10,141 nt of DNA, taken from Methanomassiliicoccales archaeon. GTDB lineage: Archaea; Thermoplasmatota; Thermoplasmata; Methanomassiliicoccales; UBA472. The position numbers and the translations under genes are program-made. The DNA lies in assembly GCA_028679935.1 (NCBI GenBank), contig JAJRAL010000085.1, positions 1 to 10,141 of the forward strand. Direction: 5' to 3'. Positions 5,449 through 10,141 of this stretch are shown here, one piece after another. The number at the start of each line of letters is the position of its first letter. The first letter of the stretch is position 1. The notes beneath the pieces are model-generated. The model had not been told where the DNA came from. It did not search any database and worked only from the letters and a program-made list of their open reading frames with translations.

Positions 5449-6432
5449 ATGACGGAAGGCATCAGAGTCTGCGATTTCTGCGGCAAGGAGGTCCCGAACG
5501 AACTGGCGTTCTGCCCATACTGCGGCAGGCAGATGAGTGGCTCTGCCAAGGCCGGCCCCGCACCTGCGGCGGTCAAGCCGCCGGTCGAGAGAGTGAAGTG
5601 CTGGAACTGCGGCAAGGAGAACGACTCGTCGATGAAGTTCTGCCCCGAGTGCGGTTCGTCGAACCAGGCTCCCCCGCCGGCGAAGGCGGAACCGAAGCCC
5701 GTCCCGCCGCCGGTCGTCCCAGTGCCCGTACCTCCAGCACCCGCCCCGCAGCCCGTTCCGGAGCAGGCGGTCGCGGCGCCGGTCGCCAGACCTGTACCAT
5801 TGCCAGTTCCACCAGGAGCCTCGCAGCCGAGCGGGACGACGCGATGCGTCTCCTGCGGCAAGGTCGTCCCCGACGGCCTCAACTTCTGCCCAATGTGCGG
5901 CAAGGCCGCTCCCTACTCCTCGTCGGCCACCCCTACCGCCGCCCCGCAGTCTGGAAAGGTCAAGTGCGTCGGGTGCGGCAGGGAGGTGCCTGACGGATTG
6001 AACTTCTGTCCGATGTGCGGAAGACCCGCGCCATACGGACTGGTTGCCGTTCCGCAGGCGCCACCGGCTCAGCCAGCCGCTGTGCTGGTCTCTCAACCCC
6101 AGCCTTCTGCAACAGGGACGAAACCATGCCAGGGCTGCGGCAGGGAGATCAAGGAAGGACTCTCCTTCTGTCCCTATTGCGGACGGCCCGCCAGCATGAG
6201 CGCCCCGGCGCGGACTTCCGCCGCGCAGGCCGCCACATACAAGTGCATGGGATGCGGCAGGGAGGTGAAGAGCGATCTAAGGTTCTGCCCCTACTGCGGG
6301 CGGCCGAACCAGGCCTTCGGCGCACCTTCACCCCAGGCGGCGCCAAAGGAGACGCGGTTATGCCCGTCCTGTGGAAGGACGATCCCGCAGGGGCTGAAGT
6401 TCTGTCCCTTCTGCGGCAGGCAGCTGGGTTGA
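5449..6432 (+). CDS. protein with seven zinc ribbons and proline-rich linkers
   Basis: The 327-residue protein is built of seven near-identical zinc ribbons, each C-x2-C-x10-C-x2-C, starting at C8, C51, C133, C173, C227, C266 and C305. Most read like C-x-x-CGREVPDGLNFCP-x-CGRP. Ribbons 2 and 3 are separated by a linker of about 60 residues rich in PVP and PAP; other linkers are short and rich in Ala, Pro, Ser and Gln. There is no membrane segment, signal peptide or enzymatic domain. Such ribbons usually bind proteins or nucleic acid; the partner is unknown. Ribbons 3 and 4 are closest to each other, which suggests tandem duplication. The ATG at 5449 was chosen because GGTG lies 6 bases upstream and ribbon 1 follows at once; TTG at 5419 and GTG at 5440 are in-frame alternatives. 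The next gene carries the same ribbon type on a membrane anchor. Confidence 0.85.
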   Translation: MTEGIRVCDFCGKEVPNELAFCPYCGRQMSGSAKAGPAPAAVKPPVERVKCWNCGKENDSSMKFCPECGSSNQAPPPAKAEPKPVPPPVVPVPVPPAPAPQPVPEQAVAAPVARPVPLPVPPGASQPSGTTRCVSCGKVVPDGLNFCPMCGKAAPYSSSATPTAAPQSGKVKCVGCGREVPDGLNFCPMCGRPAPYGLVAVPQAPPAQPAAVLVSQPQPSATGTKPCQGCGREIKEGLSFCPYCGRPASMSAPARTSAAQAATYKCMGCGREVKSDLRFCPYCGRPNQAFGAPSPQAAPKETRLCPSCGRTIPQGLKFCPFCGRQLG

Positions 6433-6472
6433 GCCCTCGGGACACAGGCGCGCCCGGTGACGCATCGGTTGA

Positions 6473-6484
6473 GGCTGGCCAGCC
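6473..6484. repeat. 12-base perfect palindrome upstream of the membrane zinc-ribbon gene
   Basis: GGCTGGCCAGCC is self-complementary. It is followed 6 bases later by TTTT (6491-6494), so it could be a weak hairpin terminator for the seven-ribbon gene, or an operator next to the TATA-like TTTTAAG of the following gene. The sequence does not decide between these. Confidence 0.35.
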
Positions 6485-6490
6485 CGTCAC

Positions 6491-6514
6491 TTTTAAGTAG
6501 CCTAGGGAATATAG
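6491..6514 (+). promoter_or_regulatory. promoter region of the membrane zinc-ribbon gene
   Basis: Two TATA-like stretches are present: TTTTAAGT (6491-6498) and GAATATAG (6507-6514). The first would start transcription near 6521 and include the hairpin at 6526-6543 in the leader; the second would start near 6537 and exclude most of it. Either gives a leader carrying the Shine-Dalgarno at 6551. Confidence 0.4.
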
Positions 6515-6525
6515 CCAGCTAAATC

Positions 6526-6543
6526 GCCCGGCGATGGTCGGGC
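6526..6543 (+). other. hairpin in the 5' leader of the membrane zinc-ribbon gene
   Basis: GCCCGGC (6526-6532) can pair with GTCGGGC (6537-6543) around a 4-base loop, giving seven pairs including one G-U. It ends 7 bases before the GGAGG Shine-Dalgarno sequence (6551-6555). It could affect translation, but no known riboswitch class is recognised. Confidence 0.35.
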
Positions 6544-6565
6544 AGACAAAGGAGGAAAAGACTCA

Positions 6566-6928
6566 ATGGCAGACGCTCCACAAGGAGGAACGAGGATGTG
6601 CACTGGGTGCGGCAGGCAGATCCCCGTCGAGTATAACGTATGCCCGCATTGCGGGAGACCCCAGAATCTCCAGTACGGACCGCAGCCGGCCCAGCAGGTC
6701 GAACCGCTCGGCGGCGGGATGACCATACTGCTCTACCTGCTCTCGTTCTTCATCCCAATAATCGGGATAATCATCGGGCTGATCTGGATGGGCGCGGGTG
6801 CGGACCCTGAGAGGAGGCGCGTCGGCAAGATGTGCCTTCTGTTGGGCATCTTCAGCATCATCCTCTGGGTGGTCATCGCGATAATCGTCGCGGTGCTCAT
6901 GACCCCATGGTACGTATACCTCATCTAA
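6566..6928 (+). CDS. zinc-ribbon membrane protein with two transmembrane helices
   Basis: The 120-residue protein has one N-terminal zinc ribbon (C12-x2-C15-x10-C26-x2-C29, with CGRQIP and CPHCGRP), a short Gln/Pro linker, and two hydrophobic helices at about 52-75 and 89-113. A polar arginine-rich loop (DPERRRVGK) joins the helices. By the positive-inside rule this loop favours a hairpin with the loop on the cytoplasmic side, which would put the ribbon outside. The reverse topology is possible, because there is no signal peptide and cysteine-zinc sites are more usual inside. The ribbon spacing is identical to the seven ribbons of the upstream protein. The start ATG has GGAGG 10 bases upstream; ATG 6596 (M11) is a less likely alternative because it starts directly at the first cysteine. 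The function is unknown. A terminator-like structure follows. Confidence 0.82.
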   Translation: MADAPQGGTRMCTGCGRQIPVEYNVCPHCGRPQNLQYGPQPAQQVEPLGGGMTILLYLLSFFIPIIGIIIGLIWMGAGADPERRRVGKMCLLLGIFSIILWVVIAIIVAVLMTPWYVYLI

Positions 6929-6935
6929 ACGCTTC

Positions 6936-6972
6936 AGGGGGGCGCACAGTCCCCTCATATCCTCATCTTTTT
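6936..6972 (+). terminator. terminator-like stem and T-run after the membrane zinc-ribbon gene
   Basis: AGGGG (6936-6940) can pair with CCCCT (6951-6955). A pyrimidine-rich stretch with five T (6968-6972) follows. Archaeal termination depends mainly on T-runs, so the T-rich part is probably the working element. It sits in the gap between convergent genes. Confidence 0.45.
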
Positions 6973-6997
6973 CTGACTAGACTTCTGACGACGAGGT

Positions 6998-7222
6998 TCA
7001 CTTCTTTTCCGCCGACTTGACGGCGATCTTCAGCTGGTTCAGCAGGCACGGTTCGGCGTACGAACCCGGGGTATTCCTGAGCTGTTCGTACAGCGCCACC
7101 GGGTCCCTGCCCTTCAGGTCGTCGACAGAATGGATGCCCAGGAAGTAGAGCGCCTCCGCGGCTTTCTCGCTCACGCCCGGAAGCTTGCGCAGCTCCCTCA
7201 CGACGTACGCCTTGTCGGTCAT
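6998..7222 (-). CDS. Cdd1-like helix-hairpin-helix protein
   Basis: This 74-residue protein resembles the small Cdd1 ('pathogenicity locus') helix-hairpin-helix family. The N-terminal part LRKLPGVSEKAAEALYFLGI has the hairpin glycine and the pattern of HhH motifs that contact DNA backbone. It is followed by SVDDLKGRDPVALYEQL, the second segment typical of the family, and a conserved cysteine in AEPCLLNQLKIAV. It may bind nucleic acid, but no biochemical role is established that I can name. The ATG at 7222 has GGGGAG a few bases upstream. A longer reading from 7238 is in another frame and is a shadow. It lies 43 bases downstream of the MarC-family gene on the same strand and could share its transcript. 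Confidence 0.72.
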   Translation of the reverse strand: MTDKAYVVRELRKLPGVSEKAAEALYFLGIHSVDDLKGRDPVALYEQLRNTPGSYAEPCLLNQLKIAVKSAEKK

Positions 7223-7265
7223 CTTCTCCCCGCATCATTCGAGCCCGGACTAGATAATCCTGCGG

Positions 7266-7895
7266 CTAGAGGCCCAAAAGATGCAGCGACGGCAGGATTA
7301 TCGCATGCGCGTTCGCGTTGATCCAGTCCGAGACTCCCTGGAGCATGTATTCGACCGCCATCGCGGCGATCAGCAGCCCGATGATCTTGGAGAAGATCTC
7401 GATGACGTTGTTCCCGACGCGGCGGACGATGTAGACGGCGTTGCGCAGCAGCGCCCACGTTATCACTAGCGATATGACGCCGGCGAGCAGAGTGGTGACG
7501 ATGCCGACGCTCGACGTGAGCAGGATCGCCGTCGTGATGACGCCCGGACCGGTGAGGATCGGCGTCGCGATTATGACCCAGGCGACGTTGTCCCCGCCCT
7601 GCTTCGTCAGGTTGAACCCGAAGATGATCTCGACCGCCATCAGGATCAGGACTATCCCCCCGGCGACGCGGAAGCTGTCGACGCTCACGCCGAACAATGC
7701 CAGGAGGTTCGTGCCGATGAGGGTGAAGATGAAGAAAAGGATCGCGGCGACGATGATCGCGTTGTTCGCCGCCCTCATCTTCTCCTTGTCGTCCATGTTC
7801 TTCGTCATGCTGATGAAGATCGGCAGGCTGGCGAACGGATCGAAGATGAAGAACAGGAGCGCGACAGCGTACACCAGCGAATCTATCGGGGTCAT
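7266..7895 (-). CDS. MarC-family integral membrane protein
   Basis: The 209-residue protein is a MarC/UPF0056 family membrane protein with about six hydrophobic helices (near residues 5-30, 43-66, 75-95, 106-130, 133-155 and 170-192). Family signatures are the first-helix FFIFDPFASLPIFISMT, the helix FRVAGGIVLILMAVEIIFG, and IATPILTGPGVITTAI in the middle. MarC was once linked to multiple antibiotic resistance in E. coli, but that link was withdrawn; the transported substrate, if any, is unknown. The frame also opens with a TTG at 7913. The ATG at 7895 is preferred because the TATA box at 7926-7933 would begin transcription near 7903, downstream of that TTG. It is divergent from the ferredoxin:thioredoxin reductase gene, and an inverted repeat lies just upstream of its promoter. 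Confidence 0.9.
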   Translation of the reverse strand: MTPIDSLVYAVALLFFIFDPFASLPIFISMTKNMDDKEKMRAANNAIIVAAILFFIFTLIGTNLLALFGVSVDSFRVAGGIVLILMAVEIIFGFNLTKQGGDNVAWVIIATPILTGPGVITTAILLTSSVGIVTTLLAGVISLVITWALLRNAVYIVRRVGNNVIEIFSKIIGLLIAAMAVEYMLQGVSDWINANAHAIILPSLHLLGL

Positions 7896-7925
7896 CAGTA
7901 GATCGACTGGCAAACAAGGCGGCGA

Positions 7926-7933
7926 CCTATAAT
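7926..7933 (-). promoter_or_regulatory. TATA box of the MarC-family gene
   Basis: The minus strand reads ATTATAGG, a good archaeal TATA box. Expected transcription start is near 7903, giving a leader of under about 10 bases before the ATG at 7895. No Shine-Dalgarno sequence is present, consistent with a leaderless or nearly leaderless mRNA. Confidence 0.55.
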
Positions 7934-7941
7934 GATTACGC

Positions 7942-7957
7942 AGCGATGCTCATCGCT
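7942..7957. promoter_or_regulatory. inverted repeat, candidate operator
   Basis: AGCGATG and its exact reverse complement CATCGCT are separated by two bases (CT). The repeat lies 8 bases upstream of the MarC-family TATA box and about 90 bases upstream of the TATA box of the divergent redox/lipoate cluster. The position suits a regulator acting mainly on the MarC-family gene. Confidence 0.45.
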
Positions 7958-8044
7958 AGTACGACACGGCTCTGACGAAGCAGAACGCAGACATGCTTGC
8001 GGCAGGGGTAGCGAGCTGAAGGCCAGGCGCGCCTCGCAAAACCA

Positions 8045-8052
8045 TTTATATC
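8045..8052 (+). promoter_or_regulatory. TATA box of the redox/lipoate cluster
   Basis: TTTATATC is preceded by AAAACCA and is the best TATA box in the window. Its 5' end lies 32 bases before the ATG at 8077 and only 20 before the ATG at 8065. The later ATG therefore fits a leaderless transcript, as at the parvulin gene. It probably drives all four genes up to 9843. Confidence 0.65.
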
Positions 8053-8076
8053 GCTCGCTCTCGTATGAACGAAATC

Positions 8077-8517
8077 ATGTACGAGAACAAGAAGAAGCGA
8101 TTCTGGCGCTGTCACATCTGCGGGGACATCCACTACGGCGAGAAGCCGCCAGAGACGTGCCCCACCTGCGGATTCAAGAACTCCTTCTGCTTGACCGACA
8201 ACCCGGAGGTCACGAACGTAACGAAGGACGTGGAGTACGCCCTCGACAGCGAGGACAAGCTGGTCAAGGCATGGGAGGACTTCACGGTGAAGGCGGACTT
8301 CAGGCTCTGGGACGATAAGCAGGCCGTACGCGACCTGGCGACGGGAGAGCTTGAGAACGTCAAGACCAAGGGCCTGCGCTACTGCCCATGCCGCATCACC
8401 ACCGGCGACAGGCAGGCGGACATCAACCTCATCTGCCCCTGCAACTTCAAGATCCAGCGGACGTGGAAGGAGCACGGCGAATGCTGGTGCGGTCTCTTCG
8501 TGAAGAAGGTGAAGTGA
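8077..8517 (+). CDS. ferredoxin:thioredoxin reductase catalytic subunit with N-terminal rubredoxin-like domain
   Basis: The C-terminal half has the cysteine signature of the ferredoxin:thioredoxin (disulfide) reductase catalytic chain: YCPCR (C103, C105), CPC (C120, C122) and CWCGLF (C136, C138). In this family these bind a [4Fe-4S] cluster next to a redox-active disulfide, passing single electrons from ferredoxin to a disulfide. The N-terminus adds a rubredoxin-like iron site, C12-x2-C15 and C28-x2-C31 (WRCHICGDIHYGEKPPETCPTCG), which could relay electrons. Similar rubredoxin-linked reductases are known in methanogens. The protein has 146 residues from the ATG at 8077, chosen by TATA spacing; ATG 8065 would add four residues. 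No variable (alpha) subunit is seen. The next gene, overlapping by one base, encodes a thioredoxin-like protein that is its probable partner. Confidence 0.9.
   Translation: MYENKKKRFWRCHICGDIHYGEKPPETCPTCGFKNSFCLTDNPEVTNVTKDVEYALDSEDKLVKAWEDFTVKADFRLWDDKQAVRDLATGELENVKTKGLRYCPCRITTGDRQADINLICPCNFKIQRTWKEHGECWCGLFVKKVK
8508..8512 (+). promoter_or_regulatory. Shine-Dalgarno of the thioredoxin-like gene inside the upstream coding end
   Basis: GGTGA lies 4 bases before the ATG at 8517, within the last codons of the reductase gene. Stop and start overlap as TGATG, so the two proteins are probably made by coupled translation. Confidence 0.6.
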
Positions 8518-8813
8518 TGGCGGACGACGGTCAGAGGCTGATCTGGTTCTACGGGAGGGAGTGCCCGCACTGCAAGGCGCTCCACCCCGTGGTCGACAAG
8601 TACACCGCGGACACGGGAACGGAGATCGTCATGCTGGAGGTATGGCACGACGACAAGAACGCCCAGCTGATGCGCAAGTACGGCGACAAGATCAGAGAGG
8701 CGTGCGGCGGGGAGCTCGGGGTGCCGGCGTTCTACAACGAGAAGACGGGCAAAGCGATATGCGGCGCCCGCCTCACCATCGACAGAATCCAGAAATGGGC
8801 GAACGGTCAGTAG
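8517..8813 (+). CDS. thioredoxin-like protein with CPHC active site
   Basis: The 98-residue protein has a thioredoxin fold signature. After the first strand (RLIWFYG) comes the redox motif C16-P-H-C19, followed by a helix (KALHPVVDKYT), and the conserved cis-proline region appears as GVPAFYN. CPHC is the active site of DsbA and some glutaredoxin/thioredoxin-like proteins, and it usually gives a more oxidising disulfide than the CGPC of classical thioredoxin. There is no signal peptide, so it acts in the cytoplasm. A further cysteine pair (CGGELG and CGAR) lies in the C-terminal half. Its ATG overlaps the stop of the ferredoxin:thioredoxin reductase gene (TGATG), which makes it the likely electron acceptor of that enzyme. 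Its 3' end overlaps the lplB start by 19 bases. Downstream target proteins are unknown. Confidence 0.87.
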   Translation: MADDGQRLIWFYGRECPHCKALHPVVDKYTADTGTEIVMLEVWHDDKNAQLMRKYGDKIREACGGELGVPAFYNEKTGKAICGARLTIDRIQKWANGQ

Positions 8814-9112
8814 GCGGGACGTCGGAGCAGCTCGTCGAAAGGAAAGTGCGAGGCGGCAAGCTCTTCCGCATCCGGATCTGGCGCGAGGGCGACGTGGCGG
8901 TCGGCGTGTCTCTGACGGGCGATTTCTTCCTTGAGCCCGAGGAGGGCATCGAGAGGCTGGAGTCGGCACTACTGCAGGCGTACACCAGCCCTGGTCCCGA
9001 AGCTGCGACGAAGATCATCGAGGGCGCATCGAAAGGACTGACGATCACGGGCTTCTCCCCTGCGGACCTGGTGGGAGCCCTGGAGGAGGCGGGCGGATGC
9101 CGTGGCGCCTGA
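8795..9112 (+). CDS. lplB: lipoate-protein ligase accessory (C-terminal domain) subunit LplB
   Basis: This 105-residue protein matches the separate C-terminal domain of lipoate-protein ligase, called LplB in Thermoplasma acidophilum. There it binds LplA and is needed for lipoyl-adenylate formation and transfer. Visible family features are KVRGGKLFRIRIW, GVSLTGDFFLEPEEGIERLE and the closing GFSPADLVGALEEAG. In E. coli LplA the same domain is fused to the catalytic part; here the two are encoded separately and in the order LplB-LplA. The ATG at 8795 lies inside the end of the thioredoxin-like gene (19-base overlap), and the gene ends inside the start of lplA (16-base overlap). No good Shine-Dalgarno precedes it, so coupled translation is likely. 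Confidence 0.85.
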   Translation: MGERSVGGTSEQLVERKVRGGKLFRIRIWREGDVAVGVSLTGDFFLEPEEGIERLESALLQAYTSPGPEAATKIIEGASKGLTITGFSPADLVGALEEAGGCRGA

Positions 9113-9843
9113 TACAGTTCCAGGCGTTGCCGGCCGCGATGAACATGGCGGTCGATGAGTGCCTCACCGAGCGGGTCGCCAAGGGGTCGAGCCCCCCGAC
9201 CGTCAGGCTATACGGGTGGCATCCTTCGGCCGTATCAATCGGCAGGTTCCAGTGCCTGGCCGACGAGGTCGACACCGAAGAATGCGCGAGACGCGGGGTG
9301 GACTTGGTCAGGAGGCGGACCGGGGGAGGAGCCGTCTACCATGACCGCTCGGGAGAGATCACGTACAGCGTGGCCGCGCCCGACCACGAGATGCCGAGCG
9401 ACATCAATCTCTGCTACCGCAAGATTTGCGGGTGCCTAGTCAACGCGCTGGGCTCGCTAGGCGTGGCCGCCGAGTTCAGACCGATCAACGACATCTTGGT
9501 CGGGGGGAAGAAGATCTCCGGAAGCGCTCTGACCAGGAGGGGGGGCGCGTTCCTGCAACATGGAACCCTCCTGCTCAGCGTCGACACCCGAGTGATGTTC
9601 AGTCTTCTGAAGGTCTCGAGGGCGAAGGCCCTGGACAAGGACATTGCTTCGGTCGAGGAGAGGGTGACGGCGCTCGACCGGCACTGCGCCGCGAGCAGAG
9701 GGGAGGTCTTGGCCGCGCTCGAGGGCTCCTTCCGTTCGGAACTGGGCTGCGTCCGCGGCTCGCTCACCGATGCGGAGATTCGACGGGCGGAGGAGATCGC
9801 GGCGGAGCGCTTCGGCTCCTGGGCCTGGACCTCATTGCGCTGA
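9097..9843 (+). CDS. lplA: lipoate-protein ligase A, catalytic subunit
   Basis: LplA activates free lipoate with ATP to lipoyl-AMP and transfers it to a lysine of lipoyl domains, here presumably in the 2-oxoacid dehydrogenase E2 encoded next door. The 248-residue protein is the large-domain-only form of Thermoplasma type, without the C-terminal domain supplied by LplB. Signature motifs are RRTGGGAVYHD (residues 73-83), the lipoyl-AMP-binding lysine K139 in GGKKISGSA, and QHGTLLL (155-161). Related octanoyl transferases LipM/LipL share the fold, but the KISGSA block and the paired LplB favour the ligase. The ATG at 9097 has GGAGG seven bases upstream, inside lplB. The stop TGA (9841-9843) directly abuts the convergent E2 stop, forming the palindrome TGATCA. 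Confidence 0.92.
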   Translation: MPWRLIQFQALPAAMNMAVDECLTERVAKGSSPPTVRLYGWHPSAVSIGRFQCLADEVDTEECARRGVDLVRRRTGGGAVYHDRSGEITYSVAAPDHEMPSDINLCYRKICGCLVNALGSLGVAAEFRPINDILVGGKKISGSALTRRGGAFLQHGTLLLSVDTRVMFSLLKVSRAKALDKDIASVEERVTALDRHCAASRGEVLAALEGSFRSELGCVRGSLTDAEIRRAEEIAAERFGSWAWTSLR

Positions 9844-10141
9844 TCAATGCAGGGCGGTAATGATCTCCGGTCTCTCCAGATACCTCACGAGCTCGTTCAT
9901 GAACGCCGCCGCCTGCGCCCCGTCGAGTATCCGGTGGTCCCAGGTGAGCGAGAGGGGCAGCACCTTCCTAACGTCGACCTTACCGTTCCTGACCCAAGGC
10001 ATGTCCCGGATCCTCCCGATCCCCAGGATCGCCGCCTCCGGGTAGTTGACGATGGGCGTGCCGTACGTCCCGCCCAGGCTTCCGTAGTTCGTTATCGTGA
10101 ACGTCCCTCCCTTGAGATCAGCCAGGTCGAGCTTCCGCGCC
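9844..10141 (-). CDS. 2-oxoacid dehydrogenase E2 component (dihydrolipoamide acyltransferase), C-terminal part
   Basis: The last 98 residues of an E2 acyltransferase are present; the start lies right of the window. E2 forms the core of pyruvate, branched-chain or 2-oxoglutarate dehydrogenase complexes and moves the acyl group from lipoamide to CoA. Visible catalytic-domain features are GGTFTITNYGSLGGTYGTPIVNYPE, the strand EAAILGIGRI, and the active-site motif DHRILDG with the catalytic histidine and aspartate. The final residues are RPEIITALH. The TPIVNYPEAAILG pattern is typical of pyruvate- or branched-chain-type E2, but the substrate cannot be fixed from this fragment. The lipoyl domain, expected at the N-terminus, is outside the window. 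The stop codon abuts that of lplA with no gap, and the pairing of E2 with LplA/LplB is functionally coherent. Confidence 0.93.
   Translation of the reverse strand, partial: ARKLDLADLKGGTFTITNYGSLGGTYGTPIVNYPEAAILGIGRIRDMPWVRNGKVDVRKVLPLSLTWDHRILDGAQAAAFMNELVRYLERPEIITALH

Noticed and set aside
5349..5903. Minus-strand open frame with Gly/Thr repeats opposite the zinc-ribbon gene
   Set aside because: The repeat is the complement of the Pro-rich linker codons; it has no start signals and no domain.
5449..6432. Regular cysteine-coding repeats considered as a CRISPR-like or minisatellite array
   Set aside because: Spacing is irregular, and the repeats keep reading frame and cysteine codons, so they are protein domain repeats.
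6433..6565. Possible small RNA or tRNA in the gap between the zinc-ribbon genes
   Set aside because: No cloverleaf or conserved tRNA arms are visible; the structures are short and fit promoter and leader elements.
7896..7913. TTG at 7913 as the MarC-family start
   Set aside because: The TATA box predicts transcription beginning about 10 bases downstream of it, and an ATG follows at 7895.

Overview
The window looks like a piece of an archaeal chromosome, most likely from a GC-rich member of the Thermoplasmatota (Thermoplasma-like lineages). Four things point that way. The threonine dehydrogenase is the short-chain (epimerase-like) type known from Thermoplasma. The lipoate ligase is split into separate LplB and LplA genes, as in Thermoplasma. 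Several genes have a TATA-like box about 31-32 bases before the start codon and no leader. Other starts have Shine-Dalgarno sequences resembling GGAGGTGATC. The taxonomic call is an inference from gene types, not from a marker gene. Coding density is very high: no gap reaches 300 bases, several genes overlap, and two convergent gene pairs share or abut their stop codons.

Layout from left to right. (1) 2-427: the C-terminal part of an alpha/beta hydrolase (+), meeting a convergent Mth938/NDUFAF3-like small protein (439-795, -). (2) 910-3079: a two-gene threonine-degradation operon (+), an SDR-type L-threonine 3-dehydrogenase followed 4 bases later by 2-amino-3-ketobutyrate CoA ligase. Together they convert threonine and CoA to glycine and acetyl-CoA. 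(3) 3076-4973: histidinol dehydrogenase and a translationally coupled SAM methyltransferase (-). (4) 5084-6928: a small parvulin prolyl isomerase, a protein with seven zinc ribbons, and a one-ribbon, two-helix membrane protein, all (+). (5) 6998-7895: a Cdd1-like helix-hairpin-helix protein and a MarC-family membrane protein (-). (6) 8077-9843: a tight four-gene (+) cluster consisting of a rubredoxin-fused ferredoxin:thioredoxin reductase catalytic subunit, a thioredoxin-like CPHC protein, LplB and LplA. It abuts the end of a convergent 2-oxoacid dehydrogenase E2 gene (9844-10141, -, cut by the window edge), whose lipoyl domain would be the natural substrate of LplA/LplB.

The points most worth following are the redox/lipoate cluster, the zinc-ribbon pair, the lack of any standard start codon for the threonine dehydrogenase, and several dyad-symmetric sites in promoter regions. 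I saw no tRNA, rRNA, CRISPR array, insertion sequence or sign of recent transfer.
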